Shown here one piece after another: positions 30,434 through 39,782 of a DNA stretch of 64,000 nt. Where the stretch lies: NCBI GenBank assembly GCA_945859605.1, contig OX243818.1, positions 36,145,773-36,209,772 of the forward strand. Direction: 5' to 3'. Numbering within the stretch: the first letter of the stretch is position 1; the number at the start of each line of letters is the position of its first letter. Below the pieces are notes generated by a model. The model was given only the letters and a program-made list of their open reading frames with translations, did not search any database and was not told the origin of the DNA. The position numbers were made by a program, and so were the translations under genes. Source of the stretch: Lumbricus rubellus (lineage: Eukaryota; Annelida; Clitellata; Crassiclitellata; Lumbricidae).

Positions 30434-31507
30434 ATGCCCGTCGATAAATTCGGCCACACCGATGTTGGTTCATCACAAAGAGTAATCGCTGGAGGTGTTA
30501 CTCTTAGTCAAATAAATGCCAGTTTCCTCCGATTGGATGGGGTAAATCCGGCGACTGGAAATCTAAAAATGGGTGGTCACAAAATTAAAGGACTGCCCAC
30601 AACGAAGCCTTTGACAGCAGGAATGGATGAGGCCTTAAGTTGGGGTCAAGCCATTGATTTGATAACGAATCACGACGATTCTCCGTCCAACGATAATCAT
30701 TTGACGAATAAGAAATACGTTGATGAACAAGTTACATTGAAGGTGTCTAAAACTGGTGATACCATGACTGGTGATCTAATCTTAAACGTTGGCTCCGATC
30801 GTCTGCGTTCAATGGGTTGTAAGGACTTGAGAGGAGAAAATAAAGAAATCACTATTTTCTTAGGTAGTATACGAAATAAACTACAATGTTCGTTAAACAA
30901 TCCTATTACATTACAATCGATGGATGGATTTCGTTTTAGAATAAACAATGAAATCATGTTAGAGATGGTTAAGTCACTCGATGGCACTCCTCCGTCTAAA
31001 ATAAATGTGTATAAGTCCATCTTTATGCATGATGCTTACATTACAGGACTACACGAACCCAACAACGCCAGCGATGCAGCTACGAAGCAGTATGTAGATT
31101 CTATCTCAATCGGTCCCGCGCTTAGCATTCATTCTTTAACTTGGCAATTCTTAATCGCTAAAACTCACACAAGAGTTACTTTCGATAGTGTAAGATTCAA
31201 AACCGATGGTGTCATAAGTGCGGGACTGACCCGTTTCACTCCCGGTAAAGCCGGATACTATTTCGTTTCGACGTACATAGAATTTGGTAACAGTAGTACC
31301 GCTCCTGGTAACGTCTACCTGTATAGAAATGGGGCGAATTACATGCAAATTGCGGGCGGAGGGGGAACGGGAGCTGCGTTTAACAATTCAACCGGTAGTT
31401 GCATAATTTTCGTAACCAATACCGATTTTCTCGAGATATTCGCTTATTCGCACATCGCACTAAATATATTAGCTAGAGACTTTTCGGTAGTATTCTTACG
31501 ACCTTAA
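30434..31507 (+). CDS. Fibre-like protein B with C1q/TNF-like head
   Basis: The 357-residue protein repeats the MPVDKFGHTD anchor and a shaft almost identical in DNA to fibre A (for example the block around 30790-30900 versus 29640-29760). Its C-terminus from about residue 225 instead has a C1q/TNF-like jelly-roll pattern: HTRVTFDSVRF, FTPGKAGYYFVSTYIEF, VYLYRNG, then a final ARDFSVVFLRP. Trimeric C1q-like heads commonly bind protein or glycan ligands. The same head type occurs in both fibres of Polinton 2. Its stop codon lies 79 bp from the right inverted repeat. Confidence 0.75.
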   Translation: MPVDKFGHTDVGSSQRVIAGGVTLSQINASFLRLDGVNPATGNLKMGGHKIKGLPTTKPLTAGMDEALSWGQAIDLITNHDDSPSNDNHLTNKKYVDEQVTLKVSKTGDTMTGDLILNVGSDRLRSMGCKDLRGENKEITIFLGSIRNKLQCSLNNPITLQSMDGFRFRINNEIMLEMVKSLDGTPPSKINVYKSIFMHDAYITGLHEPNNASDAATKQYVDSISIGPALSIHSLTWQFLIAKTHTRVTFDSVRFKTDGVISAGLTRFTPGKAGYYFVSTYIEFGNSSTAPGNVYLYRNGANYMQIAGGGGTGAAFNNSTGSCIIFVTNTDFLEIFAYSHIALNILARDFSVVFLRP

Positions 31508-31586
31508 TTTTTAACTGGTTTCTAGCTTACACAAAAGACTAAGACTTTTAACTGGTTTATTAGCTGATTGTTTCTTCAATGGAAAA
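31508..31586. other. Polinton 1 right spacer with partial TIR-derived word
   Basis: This short segment contains ttagctgattgtttcttcaa (about 31559-31578). The word also occurs inside the right inverted repeat at about 31866-31885, an extra internal copy of a TIR segment. Confidence 0.7.
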
Positions 31587-31931
31587 CACCCCCACCTTAG
31601 CCTTTAGCACCATTTTAACTTAATTTATCTTCAATATCAGATTTCTTAAAAGGTAGCTAAGTAATTAATTATGCATCTGAGAGACGTCGACTGCTTTGTC
31701 TCGCTCCCAGTCAGGTTGTTGTTGTAATAGACCATAATGTACTAAGCGCTCACGAACAAAGGGTCTGTTCGCATCTGCTGTGAGTCAATACCGTATTCTG
31801 CAGTTGTTTTGCATCAGCGTTGATCACCATTACCGTAGCTCCTACCAAGAATGTTAATTGGGTTTTAGCTGATTGTTTCTTCAATATCAGGCTTCTTTAA
31901 AATCAGCTAGCTAGTTAATTTTACATCTACT
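31587..31931. repeat. Right terminal inverted repeat of Polinton 1
   Basis: This is the inverse of 16159-16503 with scattered mismatches and ends in CATCTACT, the complement of AGTAGATG. Directly beyond lies gaccac (31932-31937), the target duplication. Confidence 0.9.
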
Positions 31932-31937
31932 GACCAC

Positions 31938-32300
31938 AAGTAGAGAGCGAAGCGTAACCGGAATGTCGTTTCAGACAGTATGCCCCACGACCGAGAAAGC
32001 ACGGCGCTGCTTAATGGCCAAGCGAGCCCGCGGGACCAGAAGTTCACCCCTAGCCGAAGAGCGAAGTACACGACGCGCTGCAACGTCAGAGACTGGACAG
32101 CAAAGATCACGCAAGTATGACGGAGCACAGCCAAGGACACAGCGAGAGACCACAGCAGCAATGCGGTATGAGATCCGCTGGGACACAGGCAGCCAGCGCA
32201 GCACATCGTGCATATAGGCAGAGACGGGAGCAAATTTAGGAAACCGCCCAACAATGAATGCTATTATTAATTTATCGCACAAATTCAGATTTAGTGCCAA
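31938..32300 (-). pseudogene. LINE RT C-terminal remnant, right of Polinton 1
   Basis: The minus-strand frame at 31971-32300 encodes DVLRWLPVSQRISYRIAAVV, then CAPSYLRDLCCPVSDVAARR and RRAFSVVGHTV. This is the C-terminal tail of CR1/L2/Rex-type reverse transcriptases. Its downstream 3' end is found at 16028-16152 on the other side of Polinton 1. It is 5'-truncated, without catalytic motifs. Confidence 0.8.
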
Positions 32301-32476
32301 TTATAAATAATAACCCAGTAGGCTAATTATCACTACCGTGCCTAGTACCATTGAACTTGAAGGCCAAATAAACTATTATATGCGGCGCCAGTAACTTTTA
32401 CCCATCGTTTGCACTGTGATCTTTCAAGTAGTTTCTTGTTTTACATTGATGGATAATGGATTGTGTTTAAAATCAG
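32301..32476. other. End of the large SRCR intron
   Basis: No element was recognised. It ends with a tttaaaatcag acceptor at 32476. Confidence 0.5.
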
Positions 32477-32649
32477 TTACATCGGTTCATTTATTGGCAA
32501 TCGTCACGGCGCTGGAATCGATCCAGTTTGGCTCAATAAAGTGAATTGCGTTGGAACCGAAAGAGGCATACATCAATGTCCCCATGATGGGTTCGGCACA
32601 CACAACAGAAGCGGTCATGGTCACGATGAGGATGTATCAATTAGCTGTG
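32477..32649 (+). CDS. SRCR-domain gene, exon encoding the C-terminal half of the domain
   Basis: The exon follows an atcag acceptor and ends at a gtaagt donor (32650). Its translation includes YIGSFIGNRHGAGIDPVWL, NKVNCVGTERGIHQCPHDGFG and HDEDVSISC, the second half of an SRCR domain, in the correct phase to continue the exon at 12928. Conserved cysteines are present in VNC, HQC and ISC. The position that usually reads HNCGH reads HNRSGH, so one conserved cysteine is replaced. That would leave its partner in WGTVC unpaired and may signal a diverged or decaying domain. No further exons of this gene were recognised downstream in the window. Confidence 0.8.
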
Positions 32650-32744
32650 GTAAGTCCGTTGTAACAGCTCCGAAACTTTTACAACTCCGAAACTTTTCTC
32701 GGTTAAAATGGCAACGTTGTCTATAGGCCTATCTATAACGAAGA

Positions 32745-32915
32745 ATGTGGGTATGTATGTATGTATGTATGTATGTATGTATGTATGTATGTATGTATGT
32801 ATGCATGTATGTATGTATGTATGTATACATGTATGTATGTATGTATGTATGTATGTATGTATGTATGTATGTATGTATGTATGTATGTATGTATGTATGT
32901 ATGTATGTATGTATG

Positions 32916-32946
<31 letters not shown>

Positions 32947-32957
32947 GTATGTATGTA
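32745..32957. repeat. (TATG)n microsatellite, left array
   Basis: About 50 TATG units with a few variants. Tyr/Cys/Met-rich frames on all strands are artefacts. The array ends where the 3' (AAT)n tail of the minus-strand LINE begins. Confidence 0.95.
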
Positions 32958-34650
32958 TAATAATAATAATAATAATTACGACGATTTATATGGCGCAGTA
33001 ACACAGCCATGCCGTTACAAGGGCGCCTTACAAAAACAGCTGCACCGGATAAGCCCTAGCGAACAAGTATGATTTTAGCCTGGCTTTAAAAGAGTCCACT
33101 GAGCCCGCTGATCGGATAGCGAGAGGAAGTCTGTTCCAGCAACGAGGACCAGCGACCGAGAAGGCACGATCGCCGAAGCACGTTCTCATTCTCCGCACAC
33201 GCAGATCAGACCTCTCGGATGATCTGAGCCGAAGCCCAGCCGCGGAGGAATGAGTCTCTGTGCAGCAATCGCGCAGGTACTCGGGCGCAGCTCCGTGAAG
33301 CGATTTGAACACGAGCAAACAGAGCTTGAATTCGATGCGAGATGGAATAGGCAGCCAGTGGAGGACATCACGGATGAGCGGCGTGACGTGGTCGTACTTC
33401 TCCTGTTGCAGACTAGCCTCGCCGCGGCATTAAGCACTGACTGGAGTCCGTCCAAGAGGCACGCAGGCGCGCCGGCAAGCAAGCTGTTACAGCGATCCAC
33501 CTTGGAAGTGACGAAAGCGGCGACGGCCGTCTTCGCGGCCTCGAAGGGCAAGGACTTGATGCAGCTCCTGATGAGACGGAGCTGCCGGAAGCAACAGCCT
33601 ACTGTCCAGGCGATATGGCGCCTCATGGACAGATCTGACTCCAGCAGGACGCCGAGATCGCGCACGGAAGTCGAAGGCCGTATCAGGGCCCCGCAGACAC
33701 TCAGCGCGCCGGTGTCGAGATCGAGACACCGTCTTCTGGTCGCACACCACAGGAAGTCGGTCTTCTCGGGGTTAAGCCGCAGTCGATTCGACCGCATCCA
33801 GTCGGCAATCCGCTCAATGCCAAGCTCCATTCTTGCCCGCTGCTGCTCGACAGTTGATGGATGTCCCCAGGTGTAGAGCTGGGAGTCGTCGGCATAGAAA
33901 TGGGATGCTAGGCCGAGACTTGTGGCAAGCTCACCCACGTCGGCGGTGTAGAGCCGAAACAGCAGCGGGCCGAGAACAGAGCCCTGAGGGACGCCACAGA
34001 AGAGAGAGCGGATGATTGAAAAGACCCCGTCGAAGAGCACCGTCTGTCGGCGATTGAAGAGATAGGAGCGAAGCCAGTCAAGCGCGGTTGAGCGGATCCC
34101 GTACGTCCTGGACAAGCGCTCGACCAGAACATCATGGTCGACCGTATCGAAGGCGGCCGAGAGATCGAGCAGACCAAGCAAAGCGTGGTTGCCCGCATCG
34201 ATCGCGTCCGTAAGGTCTGTTACAACCTTAAGAAGAGCGGTCTCGGTCGAATGATGTTTCCGGTAGGCCGACTGATGAACTGGAAGGAGGCCGGCCGACG
34301 ACAGGAACTCAGTTAGCTGGATGCTAACGACCCGCTCAAGGAGCTTTGACAAAAATGACAGGTTGGAGATCGGTCGGTACTGGAGAGCTCGCAGGGCGGA
34401 AGCGTTGGTTTCTTCAGTCGAGGAGTGACGTAGGCGTCCTTGTAGTACGTCGGAAAGGCGCCGGAGGACAGCGATGAGTTGAAGACCGACACGATATATG
34501 GAGCGAGTAGATCGATGCAGGACTTGAGCAGCCACGTCGGCATCGGGTCCTTCATGGAGTATTTGTCAACGGCGTCGTTGACCATCCGGCACACGATGTC
34601 AGACGTTACGGGCGAGAAAGCGAGGAATCGGTCGTCCGTTGCGATGTCAC
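32958..34650 (-). pseudogene. CR1/L2/Rex1-like LINE, 5'-truncated and frameshifted
   Basis: On the minus strand the element starts inside the RT domain next to the right (TATG)n array and ends with a gcgccatataaatcg segment and (ATT)n tail at about 32958-32976. RT motifs include YRPISNLSFLSKLLERVV, DLSAAFDTVDHDVL, PQGSVLGPLLF and the catalytic FYADDSQLY (about 33880-33905). At least two frameshifts are apparent: one near 34390-34420 before the YRPISN motif and one near 33340 before the C-terminal LVFKSLHGAAPEYLRD segment. The apurinic-type endonuclease is missing. It is therefore a dead copy. Confidence 0.85.
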
Positions 34651-34962
34651 GATGTATGTATGAATGTATGTATGTATGTATGTATGTATGTATGTATGTA
34701 TGTGTGTGTATGTATGTATGTATGTGTATGTATGTATGTATGTATGTATGTATGTATGTATGTATGTTTGTATGTATGTATGACATTGTGTGTATGTATG
34801 TATGTATGTATGTATGTATGTATGTATGTATATATGTATGTAGGCCCTATGTATGTGTGTATGGGTGTATGTATGTATGTATGTATGTATGTATATATGT
34901 ATGTAGGCCCTATGTATGTGTGTATGTGTGTATGTATGTATGTATGTATGTATGTATGTATG

Positions 34963-34992
<30 letters not shown>
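34651..34992. repeat. (TATG)n microsatellite, right array with a duplicated internal block
   Basis: TATG units are interrupted by TGTG variants. A block with tatgtaggccctatgtatgt occurs twice (about 34834-34853 and 34896-34915), indicating a recent 62-bp internal duplication. Confidence 0.95.
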
Positions 34993-34994
<2 letters not shown>

Positions 34995-35582
34995 CTAGGG
35001 TGACAATGTCAACCACACCAAAAAATAAATTTTTGAATTTTTAAAGTCTCACCCCTCAAAAGTGTTCTCTATAACATCAGTACTACACCGTGGTTCAAAA
35101 AAAGTAAGCCAAATTGTTTTGCATATATCTCTAATACCTGATGACATATCAAACTAAAAGTTTCCAAGTATTTAGAGAAGTGGACCTAGAATATGATTCC
35201 AAAATTTCAAGAGATAAAGTTGAACGGATAAAAAGATATGAATATTTAAACTTCATATGGCGAAATTTCAGTTTACAAGCAATTTTCTGTTAGATTACAC
35301 GTGGTGGAATTCGAGTATTTAGGCCTATACAACGTGGAGGAACATTATTGAACTCATAAACCATTTCTTTCAGCAATGAAATAATTATGAGAAATTTGTT
35401 GAGATGACAGCTTAAAATGTTACCAATAAAGTGCTGATCTCCAAAAAATTAAACAATGACCTACAAGGGGACACTTTTGAAGTCATAATTCACGACTTTC
35501 AGCATTGAAATGGTGGGCTATTTAGTAAAAATGACAGCCCAAAATGCTATTATTGCAATGTGGAAATTCAAAACTTTTCATG
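34993..35582. other. Unannotated sequence
   Basis: AT-rich, with recurring short words such as tttcagcattgaaat, but no gene or transposon terminus is supported. It may be the body of the repeat whose ends lie at 35583-36281. Confidence 0.5.
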
Positions 35583-36281
35583 ACTTTATCGTTCATAAAT
35601 AGTTGGCAAACAAGAGCCTAAAACGTGCTCCTGTCGATGTCAATAGCGAAAAACGCGCTGACTTCTGGGGCGGAGCCCCAGACCCCGCTGGGGGAGCTTA
35701 CGACTCTCCCCAGACCCCCTAGTCGGTATGAGCTTCGTGTATTCGGCACTTGCAGCTTCGCGTCTCCAGCGTATGCAAAATTACCGCCCTTAAAGAAAAT
35801 GTTCTACTTGCGTCCCAGGGAGGAAGGGCTTGGGTTTCAGCCCCCAGAAACTTAAATCCTGGTGCCGCCACTGGTTGTACCCGTAAAACTCCCTACATAT
35901 GACATGCCCAAATGGTTTTTCTATAGGGCCTATAGTAAAGACTAAGCCCATTACTTTTACAATAAAGTTTTGACATTCTTATACTGGTATATAGCTAGTC
36001 TGCGACTCTGCGAAACGACTTCTTATTTAAGTTTTCATGATTTTATCGTTCATAAATAGCTGGCAAAAAGAGCCTAAAAAGGGCTCTAGTTGAGGTCAAC
36101 AGAGCTAAAAATGCGTTGGCGGCTGGGGCTCCGCCCCAGACCCCGCTGGGGGAGCTTACGACGCTCCCCAGATCCCCTAGTGGGTATGGCTTCGCGCATC
36201 GCGCCTTCGGCGATTCATAAAAAAAGCTCTAGGTGGGCTTAGGGCTTCAGCCCCCCAAACCTAAAATCCTGGCGCCGCCAC
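35583..36281 (+). repeat. Two direct copies of a GC-rich ~240-290-bp repeat
   Basis: Copy 1 (35583-35874) and copy 2 (36041-36281) share ttatcgttcataaatag, a GC-rich core with ccccagaccccgctggggga and an end reading aaatcctggcgccgccactg. The last word resembles the terminal repeat of DNA transposons beginning CAGTGGCGGCGCCAGG. The matching opposite terminus was not found, so these may be 3' ends of two related elements or a tandem duplication. Confidence 0.65.
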
Positions 36282-37369
36282 TGTATGTAACTCCATCTTT
36301 CTTATTACTCCATTGTTCCAGCATGCATTTCTGTATTTGCCGCCCTTCCATCACAGACAGCAGCAGCTGCTATTGAACTGAAAGAATTATCATTAAGCCT
36401 ATCAAAGAAGAATTCAAGCATTGCTTCGAAAATGCCGAAAGGTAATCCACTATTTGGTGAGATATGCCCTAAATAAACTGACCCTAGTTCTCGTATCAAA
36501 CATAATTATATAGCCTACTATTATATAGGGCCTAGTCTTCCATTTTTTTATATTTATGACTGAATGACTACAAACTAACCGTTATATATTTCATACCAAC
36601 AAAATACAATGCTGTGGCTTCACACTGTTCTCCTCTTCCATCAGATAGCAGTTTACGAAAATGTTCACTCGATGTCTCTTTTCACAATCTGTCAATAGCT
36701 GAACTCTGGTCGTCATCAGTCACAATTCTATAGACCACAAGTAGACCCACTTCTATTGGAAGCTAGTGCAGCACCAACCTCGCCGGAGAAACCATATCTT
36801 TCACATTCCCTGGACAAAGCAAGGAGTGACTTGGTGTAGCGAGAACATGTTTCTCCTTCAGATCGCATACTGTATAAACGTCCTCACAATAATTATGACG
36901 CTATGGAATCGGGGTCAACTGTATCACAGCTCGAATAATTGTCTGGTGTATCATTTTATACTTTACACAGTCTTTGAGATTTATAGTACTTCTTATAATT
37001 CTCTTTTTTCTTTCTTTCATGTATATTTCTCCCGGGCCATAGTTCTCGTGTTTGCACAGCATGTGTTTTTGCCATGGTTTGGAACTGCGAAACTAGACGA
37101 AACTTGAGGTGCTGGGCCGCAAAGTTAGATGCAATAAATTCGATACAATTTTTCTTCAGTTCTTTTATTTAGGAGCTGGAGCAACCTTTTAAGTTATGCC
37201 AAAGTTCATTTTAAACCAAAACATTTTTTGGCTACACCATAATGGAGGCCACCACTTAGGAAAGGAAACGTATTTTTGAAATTTATTTTGGTAATATATT
37301 CCACGAGGACGTTAATTTTACCAATAATATTTTTAAGCGGATGAGATCCAGAGGGGATGAAAGAGATAG
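36282..37369. other. Unannotated sequence
   Basis: No gene, RNA or repeat could be supported. Open frames of 60-110 codons here lack recognisable motifs. Confidence 0.5.
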
Positions 37370-37416
37370 AGAGATCACGAGAAGGAGAGAAGGTGCGTGA
37401 GAGAGAAGGAGAGAGC

Positions 37417-37490
<74 letters not shown>

Positions 37491-37660
37491 GGGAAAGAAA
37501 GAAAACGAGAGCATAAGATTACAGAATGATTGAATGAGAGAGAGAAAGAGAAAGAGAGAGAGACAGACAGAGAGAGACAGACAGACAGACAGAGAGACAG
37601 AGAGAGACAGAGACAGAGAGAGACAGAGAGACAGAGAGAGAGAGAGCCAGTGATAGTACG
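37370..37660. repeat. (GA)n / GACA low-complexity tract
   Basis: Purine-rich GA repeats with GACA variants. Arg/Glu-rich and Ser/Leu-rich frames on the two strands are artefacts. Confidence 0.9.
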
Positions 37661-38328
37661 TGAAAGAGAAGGTAGGAAATACATAAACTGCTCACATAAT
37701 AATTATTTTATTCGTGAATCTTGGTCGCACCAGCAACTCCTGAATGATGCTGAATCGATGTGGACCCGCCCGCATAATATTCTCTCATAGACCTGGGAGT
37801 CGACCCCAATAAGTCGACCTCAGTCGACTTGGTCATCCCAAGTCGGGTCGGGTCGTTTCTGCTCACCCCAATTGACCCCAAGTCGAATTTTCTAGAGAGA
37901 AGTAAATTGAAGTTGTTTTTACCACAAGTCGACTTAAACCGACTTGAGACGCAAACATAGTCAAATTTATCACTTGAAACTAATGATCGTGAGACCAGGA
38001 CAAAATTTAATCAGCTTTTGTAATGTGTTGGCAAGAATGAATGAGGCCTTTGCTAAACAGAGACTTAGCTAGCCCACTTATTAATTTACCGGTAGGCTAT
38101 TGTGCAGACTGCCGTTTGCCGATCGATGTAATATCGATAATTTAATATAGGCCTATGTTAGTATGTTATAATTTATTAGTCTATGCTAAAACTTCACGTG
38201 CATAGGCATGCGCTTAATTAAAAATGGTGACACAAAATGTTATTAAAATAATAATTATCACGTGTAAGCTTACTTATCAAGACATGAACAATGAAACATG
38301 ACAATGAGCAAATCAGTTAACTTCTATA
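37661..38328. other. Unannotated sequence with a cluster of AAGTCGAC words
   Basis: Between 37797 and 37955 the words agtcgacc, aagtcgac and aagtcgggtcgggtcg recur in both orientations about ten times. The rest has no recognisable feature up to the hAT target duplication at 38329. Confidence 0.5.
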
Positions 38329-39517
38329 GCCTAGAGCAGCGGTTCTCAACCTTTTTAGTGCGGCGACCCCTTTTTAATATTTCAAATGTTGTGACGACCC
38401 CCAACGACAAAATTGATTGTGTAACCCCCGTTTCACTGCATTTTAAAAACTTTTGTTCATTGTTAGCCCTATGCATTTTCGCCCTCGTAATTCGAAAACT
38501 GCTTTTGGCAGTTGTATAAGGTTTTCTTTAGTTTGAAGTCGGAGTTATATTACCCTATAGCCTCTGCTGTCGGTTCATGGAACCCTAGCGACCATCATGA
38601 CAATTCCTCTCCATTCTCTCCTATTTCTCGTCGCCTCTCTCAGTTGTTCGAGATTCATCGCTCTTGTCCTGTGTACCTCCTCCATCCACCTAGTCCTCGG
38701 TCGTCCTCTTCTCTTCGTATCCTCTCCACACGCCAACATAATCGCCTTCGCTAGACCATCCGCTAATTCTAAAATTTTCTCTATGCATGCTGCAACTATT
38801 AAGCAGCAGGCTCCTCTGAAAATTGGTCAATAGTTCTTCTTCTCTTAAAACTCATCAATTTTCACGTTACTGATTCGTTTTGCAATTTAAAAAAACTTTA
38901 TCTGTGTTCTTATGAATGCGCCAAGCAGAGACCGGAGGAGTTTGGGGGAATGGACGTAGCCTATACATGTACGTGCCATTCCCCATTGTCGACAATTTTC
39001 CACGCTGCAATGGTACCATTTCAAGCTGTCGTTTTAACGACATTCTTCATTTCAGTGCTGATAGTCATGGTTTACGACCTCATAGTGTTTCCTCCCATTG
39101 TTTAGAACTTTTTATATCAACCAAAAATTTCATAATTTCAGTGCTCAAGACATGGTTTATGACTTCAACAAATGTCCTCTTTCCATTCTTAAATTTTTCC
39201 AAATTTTCAATCAATATTTTAAACTGTGATCTGAAGTTTGTCAACGCTGATAGTCATGGCTTAAGACTTCAGAATTCGGACCCAATTGTTAACAATTTTG
39301 GATTTGTGCACCGTAGCATTCTAAGCCATAATCCAAAAAAATTGCTCATGATTTCAGTGCTCAGAGGCGTGGTCTAAGACTTCATAAATATCCCTCCCAG
39401 TGTTTCTTTAGAAGAATGATAAAAGCGGAATTTACATTTGAAAACTAAAATTGAAAAACTTAAATTACCTGCCGCAATCTAACTGACGAATCATAGCAAA
39501 ATTCAGAGTAAAAATGT

Positions 39518-39523
39518 AGTTTA
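39518..39523. repeat. Left 6-bp target-site duplication of Polinton 2 (agttta)
   Basis: agttta precedes the AGTAGAGG terminus and recurs at 54371-54376 after the opposite terminus. Confidence 0.9.
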
Positions 39524-39716
39524 AGTAGAGGTCAAAGTAGCAAGCTCGGACAATTTGACCAGTATAGCCTTGAGCTCGGACAATTTGACCAGTATAGCCT
39601 TGAGCTCGGACAATTTGACCAGTATAGCCTTGACCTTCGGACAATTTGACCAGTACCAGCCTTAAAAATTGAGTGCCCGCACAGTTTGACCAATATAGCC
39701 TTACTTTTTCAAATTC
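39524..39716. repeat. Left terminal inverted repeat of Polinton 2, built of ~30-bp tandem units
   Basis: 193 bp mirror 54178-54370. Three near-identical units containing gctcggacaatttgaccagt, each followed by atagccttga, are followed by diverged versions. The whole TIR is thus a short array of a unit carrying cggacaatttgaccagta. Such iterated terminal words could be binding sites for integrase or a replication protein (inference). Confidence 0.9.
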
Positions 39717-39782
39717 GACGTCTGTCGTAAAAAAGTAAAAAAGTAAAAAAGTAAAAAAAAAAATGTCTCTGGCGTATATAAA

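Larger units (their letters stand above)
16159..31931 (+). mobile_element. Polinton/Maverick (adintovirus-like) element 1, near-complete
   Basis: The element is 15,773 bp, with about 345-bp terminal inverted repeats starting AGTAGATGTAAAA and a perfect 6-bp target duplication. It encodes the full Polinton core set: retroviral-type integrase with chromodomain, protein-primed PolB, FtsK/HerA-type packaging ATPase, adenain-like protease, double-jelly-roll major capsid protein and penton. It adds a DUF5679-PLA2 protein, pX-like and pVI-like core proteins, a dUTPase-fold-like protein, a DUF8207-like protein, SAP/NUMOD1, HNH and two fibre-like proteins. Integrase and PLA2 are on the minus strand at the left end; all other genes are co-directional on the plus strand. 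Most frames are open. The clear defect is the HNH frameshift, and the PLA2/integrase junction is out of frame. It sits in the SRCR intron inside an antisense LINE. Confidence 0.95.

Noticed and set aside
29293..31507. Tail-fibre-like proteins considered as evidence of an integrated phage or bacterial contamination
   Set aside because: They lie between the adenain-like protease and the TIR of a Polinton, share its promoter-like words and composition, and the flanks are animal transposons and an SRCR gene.
31963..32217. 84-residue plus-strand frame
   Set aside because: It is antisense to the LINE RT remnant.
32708..33010. Cys/Met/Tyr/Val-rich frames on both strands
   Set aside because: All arise from the (TATG)n array; every frame is open because the repeat lacks stops.
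33250..33876. 208-residue plus-strand frame
   Set aside because: It is antisense to the RT domain of the minus-strand LINE and has no own similarity.
34479..35016. 174- and 136-residue frames across the second (TATG)n array
   Set aside because: They join repeat translation to antisense LINE sequence; no real gene.
37206..37790. Ser/Leu-rich and Arg/Glu-rich frames
   Set aside because: They derive from the (GA)n/(GACA)n tract.
39540..39650. Regular ~30-bp repeats considered as a CRISPR array
   Set aside because: The repeats are contiguous without unique spacers and form part of a terminal inverted repeat in animal DNA.
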